Below are positions 58,065 through 64,000 of a DNA stretch of 64,000 bases, in pieces. The stretch comes from Dysidea avara (taxonomy: Eukaryota > Porifera > Demospongiae > Dictyoceratida > Dysideidae): the NCBI RefSeq assembly GCF_963678975.1, contig NC_089272.1:63438574-63502573 (forward strand). The letters are read 5' to 3'. Position 1 is the first letter of the stretch. Each line of letters opens with the position of its first letter. The notes beneath the pieces were generated by a model that made no database searches, was not told the DNA's origin, and was given only the letters and a program-made list of their open reading frames with translations. The position numbers and the translations under genes were made by a program.

Positions 58065-58361
58065 ACAGAAAATTGCATATTGTCTTTGCAACAACCGGCT
58101 ATGCGCGGTTTGAGCATGCGCGTGTTTTGAATAATAAAACGCGCGCAGTACCGGATATAACAGTCCGCAGGTATCGAAGCCGTTCAATTCAGCGTCAGTT
58201 AAATCATTGTATAACCGGAATTATACACACTTTTACAGCAAGTATACCAGGAATGGTAGGATCATCACTAGTTAGCAAATACCAAAACCCTATATTGTAT
58301 GCATTTTATTATTCAAAACACGCGCATGCTCAAACCGCGCAAAGACAATGCAATTTTCTGT
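58065..58361. mobile_element. Inverted-repeat element with CpG-rich arms
   Basis: ACAGAAAATTGCAT at 58065 and its complement at 58361 are the ends. Arms share GCGGTTTGAGCATGCGCGTG and TTTTGAATAATAAAA. About 165 bp lie between the arms. No ORF. Confidence 0.75.
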
Positions 58362-58367
58362 AGGGAG

Positions 58368-58428
58368 TGCATTGCCTGATATGTACGCACGATGCCCGAG
58401 GGCGAGTACGTACATATCAGGTAATGCA
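58368..58428. repeat. Small GC-centred hairpin
   Basis: TGCATTGCCTGATATGTACG pairs with cgtacatatcaggtaatgca around acgatgcccgagggcgagt. It is directly adjacent to the preceding inverted-repeat element. Confidence 0.75.
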
Positions 58429-59107
58429 TGACTTACAGTGTTGCAACTAATATGTTACACTTCAAAGCAGCTTTTTAAAGTAGTTCTAACCCTTTCAAGT
58501 TACTTTTACAGTAGTTTTAAGCTGCTAAATTCACTTTTAAGTTAAATGTCTTTGATGTGGTTGAGGGTGTCTTTAATGTGGTCTGGCATTTGTCCAGGAT
58601 CCTCTGTGGTGGTTGCATATATCATTATTGTTACTATCTCAAAGCTTCATATTAGCTCTTACTATAACACTAGTACTTACTATGTAAGGTTTTCAAAATG
58701 TATAAGAAACCTTATCACCACGAGACAGTTTTGATTGTGGGATTCGGTTGGTCTCAATTGAGAGCCACAGGAGGCCCACAGGAGATCACTGAAGCCCACA
58801 ATGTAAAGTGGATGTTGGTCATATAGGTTTCATATACATTTTACTACAGTATTCAATAGTAAGAAGCATTACAGCTGTACAGTTTGTGGAATGCAGTATT
58901 GAGTTGTCAGCACACTTTGCAGTGCAACATCTAGATGTTGCACAACAGTAGTATGTATATAGCAGTGCCAAGTGTGCCACATCACATTTGTAGCATAAAG
59001 AATTCCTTTGATCTGAGGTGTCAAAGTGTTACATATATGAATGTATTTAGGAAAGTAGTGCATGTGCACAGGTATACTGATGAAGAAGCTACAAATACAG
59101 CAGCTAT

Positions 59108-59600
59108 ATACATACTACTGTACCAATACACTGAGTAGTGACTGACTTCCTCAGTATGACATGGGAGTTGTTTATATTGATTCATTAATGATAGTTATAA
59201 TAGACTACGTATATGGTTGTTTTAGCCTAATTACAATCTGAATATGTGACTGGATTTATGAAAAGGGGTCTTCCACACACATCAAACTCTATGAACTCAG
59301 AAGACTGTAACTCAGTGTTCAAGTAACATTAATCTGAAAATTTTTCCATCTACTCAGCTATGTTGGTGCTCACTACTGACCACATTTTAAGTCAATGGCC
59401 ATTTCCAATCTGAAGTTATGAGTTGTCAATGTTGGTAAATTGGATGTGTGTGGAAGACTGCTTTTCGCAAATCCGGTCATATACGGTGTATATACACAGA
59501 ATATTTGTTGTTTACTATGTACATGCCGTGATGCAACTGAGCCTCATGTGAGCTGTATAGTACAACCAGTGAAAAGGTGAACCATTGTGACCTTGGGCCA
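59108..59600 (+). pseudogene. Faint relic of the POLR3B terminal exon 3' end and downstream DNA
   Basis: ctgtaccaatacactgagta followed by gacatgggagttgttt parallels the end of exon 4 and its 3' flank. gtgagctgtatagtacaacc and the gtgaccttgggccaacc segment keep the order seen in copies A-C. The exon's 5' part is not recognisable. Confidence 0.5.
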
Positions 59601-60890
59601 ACCAAGACTTGATAACTGATTTATTATTATCTTCTTGGTAATCGGCATGAGCCATTCTTCCTTACCAGAGCTAAAACACATACTGTAACTGCCCAAACAG
59701 ATATGCAAAAGAACATTGAAATAAAAATGTGACCTGATTTTGGTAAATCAGTCTTAATGTTACATGTGAAATACATAGAAATCTACACTTATATGTGTCA
59801 CCACTATAGCACTTATGCACCTGTTAAAATATTTCACAGAATTTCTTGTAATTCAGTATACTGACTACTGATATAATCACTGTAAAGCTGAGTAGATTTA
59901 CAATACCAGTTCACAATAAGGTTATATAAAATTATTGACTTTCTGCTGACTTACTAATTCACTGTATATAATTGTTGCCTTTAGACACGCATAGCTCAGC
60001 AGGCTTCACTAAGGTTTAATTTTTTGTGGCAGTATAATATAGATGTAGGATCAGGTTTTGCTCTTCTAAAATGCAGTCAGCCTGTCAAAATCCTATCTCT
60101 GTTGAAACTCATCAGAAGAAGAACATCAGATCTTTTAAAGGAACGGTTGGGTTTGGCTGCATAATAGATACACATGATCATCATCATCACTTCCAGTAAA
60201 ATTCCCACAACAAAGAGTATGACACTCAGAGATACAAGGTTAGCTCATTGTTTACTGTGAATGGCTTTCAAAAACATTAGTACTATAATTATTTGAGGTT
60301 GTTAACAGCTGCTGGGCTAAATCCAGTACTGTAAGAAACTGTCTAATTTGCTGTCTAACGCAGCAGCATAGGGGCCAAGGGTGAAGCCTTGGTAATCACA
60401 GCCTAAGCCCTGCAAACTCAGTGCAACTCAGTCAGTCACACTGTCATGAAATGTTGGCTATGCCACTGGTCTGACAAATTAATATAACTTGAATTTATGC
60501 ATATACAATATCCAATAAAATGCAGTATCCATTACAACCCTTTCCCAAACTTGTAGAGAGCCAAACCACGTGACATGTCTGTTGTTGATACTTTACTATC
60601 ACCACTAATTATCTGGCTGGTTGAAAGCGTTGGGAAAAATCCACTTTTTACTTTAGCTGTTTTTCAGGACCCAGCTCTGACAACTTCTACAGACTCCCCT
60701 GGAATTCTGTTTACAACTTCCACACAATGATATTCATGTGGATTCATGTTTGTTGAGAAAAGAATATGTACTCTGGACAGACAATTAACTTTAGCTATGT
60801 TATCTTTGGTGTGTAATTTTATTCATATAGAATGTAGTTATTTAGAGCTTTAGTTTTATAGCTATTTTTAGTAGGCCTAGAACTTTCTCC
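59601..60890. other. No gene seen
   Basis: AT-rich non-coding DNA upstream of the secreted-protein candidate. No repeats or splice-supported exons were noticed. Confidence 0.5.
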
Positions 60891-60899
60891 CTGTAGTAC

Positions 60900-60907
60900 T
60901 ATATAAA
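60900..60907 (+). promoter_or_regulatory. TATA box
   Basis: TATATAAA lies 95 bp upstream of the ATG at 61002, leaving room for a 5' UTR of about 65-70 nt if transcription starts about 30 bp downstream. Confidence 0.55.
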
Positions 60908-61001
60908 CAGATGTGTGCTTGTAAAATTTAGTGCAGTTACTTGAATTATTTTGTGCTGTTTAAACTTTTGAGCCATCCGCTATAGTGCTACAAGATTGAC
61001 C

Positions 61002-62302
61002 ATGTCTGATATTACGTTATTAGCGTTCAGTCTGCTACTAGTGTTGTGTGGTGTGGTATGTGTCCAGCCACATAGCAGGCAGCAAGATAATTCCATAGTA
61101 AGTGTTACTGGATTTATACGTTTGCATATTTTTATGGCCTATAGTGTAAGTACAGTATACATATTGCATTCATGACATCACTATAGTCTACAAGGTACAT
61201 ATGGTAGTGATGCACCACACTCATGAGTGATGTTTATAGTCACTCACAGATGTGGACGCTACCAACAATGATGGAATCAGAGAGAGAAAATCATGTCAGT
61301 GTCAGTGTAAAGATGATGTACCAAGTCCTCTAGGAAGGAGAACTAGATACGTAGCTAAAGAGGGCCCTATAAATAGAAGAGTGTCTGGACGAATAAAACG
61401 AACTGGCTATTATTATTATTATTATTATTATTATCGTCGTCCCACCACTACTCCTCCTACTACTCCTCCTACTACTCCTCCTACTACTGCCACAGTAACA
61501 CAGGCACCAACAATACCACCTCCAAGTTTAGACCACTGCAGGATTGGTAACCAGGTATGTAACTGAATAATGCATTAATGAGGACATTATGGTAAAATAG
61601 TGTGGGGAGTTTAATATCATATGAATTATGAAAAATATTGTGTGAGGGTGTGGTCAAGAGATTAAGAAAACTGAGTGATGTGCACAAGTTTACACACTAC
61701 AACTGTTACATCACTGACTGGTTGGCAAACAGAGTATGAGACTTGAAAATTGGCTTGCGGGAAACAATTTTTCATACAAACGGTTCAAAAATAGGTTAAA
61801 GTTGCAGCTAATTGATTCTAGACACAACTTGCATGCTCAATCACTTGCCGACTGTGTGGCACTACTTTGTGTCAACTTAACATAGCTGATTTGATGTGTA
61901 AATCAACAATACAATGATGAATCAAGTCAGTGCTTCATATCATGACTTGGAATGCCATAGTTTATAGCTTGGAATATGATTGTATCCAGTTTCTTGGATG
62001 AAGATGCATACAATTTTTAAAATGATTGAATTGATTTTAAAAGACCATTTATTCCTTAAATACCTGCACATCAACTATGCATACTGTACATAATTACAAC
62101 TGGGATATTGGACATACTTTTTGGCATTTCCCCAATTTTCTGCCTATTATGCTTACTTTTATGTTTTTCATAAATGCTTTATGCTTTTATTTTGTGTTTT
62201 TTCTTTGTGCAGAGAAGTTCTTCATACGATAGAATAAAAGTGTCACTTCAACTGCAACATACAAATAATAGCAATAGCTTGAAATTGGAATGTACTCCAT
62301 AG
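61002..62302 (+). CDS. Small secreted, Thr/Pro-rich protein candidate with dibasic sites
   Basis: I do not recognise a family. Three exons (61002-61097, 61240-61554, 62213-62302) have gt/ag borders, all phase 0, and give 166 residues. Residues 1-22 look like a signal peptide (LLAFSLLLVLCGVVCVQ). Exon 2 has SCQCQCKDD, then basic doublets in LGRRTRY, INRRVSG and RIKRTG, a run of nine tyrosines and a (TTPP) stretch. The last two are encoded by tat and act/cct microsatellites, so their lengths are likely polymorphic. The protein ends LKLECTP. Dibasic sites, one preceded by Gly, could be prohormone-like cleavage and amidation sites. A cell-wall or mucin-like secreted protein is equally possible. 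TATA box and consistent splicing support the model. Confidence 0.5.
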
Positions 62303-62743
62303 TAGGCATATTAGAGCAAGGGATCTGGGGGGGCATATCTGTAGTCCCTCAGAAGCTATAGACATTTTATTGTCTATTATCTTTGTAGTTTTGTATGCAA
62401 ATAATTATGTATGAAATACTATGCAGCTTCTGATTGATCTTTTGAGTTGTTATTATTATTTGGGGGCAGACAACAAAGCCGATTAAGCCCAAACAATTAC
62501 AAATTATACATGCTGTACAATCAAGTTTGAAAATGCAGTTAAAGTGTTCAGTTCAATTAGTTGTAGCAATTGGTATTCAAAGGACAGCAACTGCTATGTA
62601 TGCATGCAACACCATGAATGGTGCCAAGAACAAAATGTATTCGAAGTTGCTATTGTTCTGGCAGCCGGAAATATTTTTTGTCAGTGCTATTGTTCTGGCA
62701 GTCCACTAGATTTCTCACTATCAAGCACACTAGTTGTATGCTA

Positions 62744-62855
62744 TGCCCCGAGCATTCAACTTTAGGGAACGCGTCTAGTATGTTGCCCCGAGCATTCAAC
62801 TTTAGGGAACGCGTCTAGTATGTTGCCCCGAGCATTCAACTTTAGGGAACGCGAA
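62744..62855 (-). repeat. 41-bp minisatellite, inverted copy
   Basis: Three units reading ccccgagcattcaactttag, the reverse complement of the array at 22866-22985. The flank to about 62930 (cagctttagtttcttcttca) matches the complement of 21245-21308. Confidence 0.85.
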
Positions 62856-62982
62856 AAGTAGTTCTAGTGTTAGGTTAGGGTCAGGTTCAGCTTTAGTTTC
62901 TTCTTCACCTTCAATATATATTACTAGCATTGTTACCTGCCCTACGTGCAGGTATGGGTTATGCATGATTTGACTGTACATG

Positions 62983-63018
62983 ACACACACACACACACAT
63001 GGACGCACACACACACAC
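62983..63018. repeat. (AC)n-rich tract
   Basis: Two short AC runs separated by atggacgc. Confidence 0.8.
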
Positions 63019-63721
63019 TTACTAAACATGTTACTACAAAGAGATAATTAGGACAATTGTTTATCATCATCCCATTTGATTAGTATACACCCCTGAAATC
63101 AGAACACCTTCATAATTAGGACAATTGTCTATCCTGTTGTATTAGTGTACACATATTTAGGCTCTTGAAATCATGCAGAACACCACACTGATAAGCACAC
63201 TTTAGCATGGTCCTAAGGTGTCCAGAATAGAGGGATTGCACTGTTAATGAAGTATCCCATTTTTAAACACTCTTAAGTCCTGTAATATGTGCATGGATCT
63301 AGTAACAAAAGGTATGTAATATTTAAAACCAGCTCAGTTATTTCTATCCCATTGTGCAGACAAAACAAAGAAAAATGGCTGTTTAATGGCTGGGAAAGTA
63401 GCCGAATGATAGGGCTTGAGCAGCAATATAAATGCAATTTACAGCATATTTCTGAGGTGTGAATAAACACAATGTATTTGCTGACAGCTCAGAAATGTGC
63501 AATTATGGGCATTTTGTAGGGTACAAACAACTAAGGTCACATGGCACATAGTTTTTGTGTTAGAAGACCCACCAAGAGTAGTGTTATTGATACCTTGGCC
63601 TTGGCTGTACCTTAGCTTATTACAGACAGGGTTATAATGCCTGATTTAACAACACATCTATACAATTGAGGTACAGAATGTGGACATTAGCTGGAGTATG
63701 CAAGTCAGAATTTAAGACCCC
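63019..63721. other. No gene; two diverged ~80-bp repeats at 63041-63200
   Basis: aattaggacaattg occurs twice with similar following sequence. Otherwise no feature is supported. Confidence 0.45.
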
Positions 63722-64000
63722 CTAAGGAATGAAGGTTAAATTTTGACCTTTGAAATTTTGAAGCAAGTCAGGGTCAATAGCCAGGTCAGGGATTTCAGCA
63801 CATACGATGTCATCAATCTTATGAGGTGTTATCTTGTGTTCTGGAATTAACCACACCAAGAAATGAGCATGTGGTAGACCACGCTTTTGCCATTCTACTG
63901 AGTACAGCCAAGCCCGTGGTTTTCCAAAAATCATATCGGTTTTTAACATTTCTAACATTTTCTTAATCTTTAGTCTAAACACTCGAGCCACTAAGTCTGG
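63722..64000 (-). pseudogene. Helitron Rep (HUH) domain fragment, cut by window edge
   Basis: The minus-strand frame is open to the window edge, reading PDLVARVFRLK, then EWQKRGLPHAHFLVWLIP with the HUH metal-binding pair (HAH at about 63871-63863), and AEIPDLAIDPDLLQ. These are core Helitron Rep motifs. The frame then leaves the family consensus and stops at 63722, before the conserved HGPCG segment and the catalytic tyrosines. This side is truncated. The rest may lie beyond 64000. Confidence 0.85.

Overview
This is nuclear DNA from a metazoan. It is AT-rich and intron-containing, with three ordinary animal genes crowded into the first 13 kb and repeats dominating the rest. The mix of very short introns, a 47-bp bidirectional promoter, an invertebrate transposon set (Ginger, hAT, Harbinger-like, Helitron, non-LTR elements) and an unrecognised local gene family fits a sponge. 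The taxon is an inference; nothing in the sequence proves it.

Left end (1-13.3 kb). After a 28-bp satellite and a hAT-like element comes an intronless ERI3-like 3'-5' exoribonuclease (2207-2923, +). A PCBD/DCoH gene (3693-3267, -) is head to head with POLR3B, the second-largest subunit of RNA polymerase III (3741-13251, +). POLR3B is assembled here as four exons giving 1150 residues. Its 4.95-kb second intron carries a foldback MITE, a 29-bp tandem array and a tRNA-derived SINE between two TG tracts.

Duplicated core (12.2-49.9 kb). A segment starting in the last POLR3B intron, including the final coding exon, recurs at 37.8-44.8 kb. The final exon recurs again at 49.0 kb, with a faint relic near 59.1 kb. 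The 39.0-kb exon copy differs from the original only at synonymous sites. The same duplications multiplied an unrecognised minus-strand protein family (25.9, 33.8 and 45.1 kb, plus a fragment at 48.2 kb). In the first copy a 7.5-kb block of repeats (17.65-25.19 kb) separates POLR3B from the family gene. It contains a 2.7-kb Ginger-type DNA transposon with CCGG target duplication and a decayed integrase, and a 1.55-kb inverted-repeat element nested in a minisatellite. The paralogous copies act as empty sites that date insertions and reveal an 86-bp micro-inversion.

Middle and right. A perfect 726-bp CCTG/CAGG tetranucleotide tract lies at 29.4-30.2 kb. Foldback elements, a nested hAT/Harbinger pair, fragments of at least three non-LTR retrotransposons, an IS630/Tc1-type transposase relic and LRR-like relics follow. 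A small three-exon secreted-protein candidate with a TATA box lies at 60.9-62.3 kb, and a Helitron Rep fragment runs off the right edge.

The conserved genes (RNA exonuclease, pterin dehydratase/HNF1 cofactor family, Pol III subunit) are housekeeping genes and form no single pathway. The notable biology is the structural evolution: orphan POLR3B terminal exons, the expanding unknown gene family, and the nested transposons.
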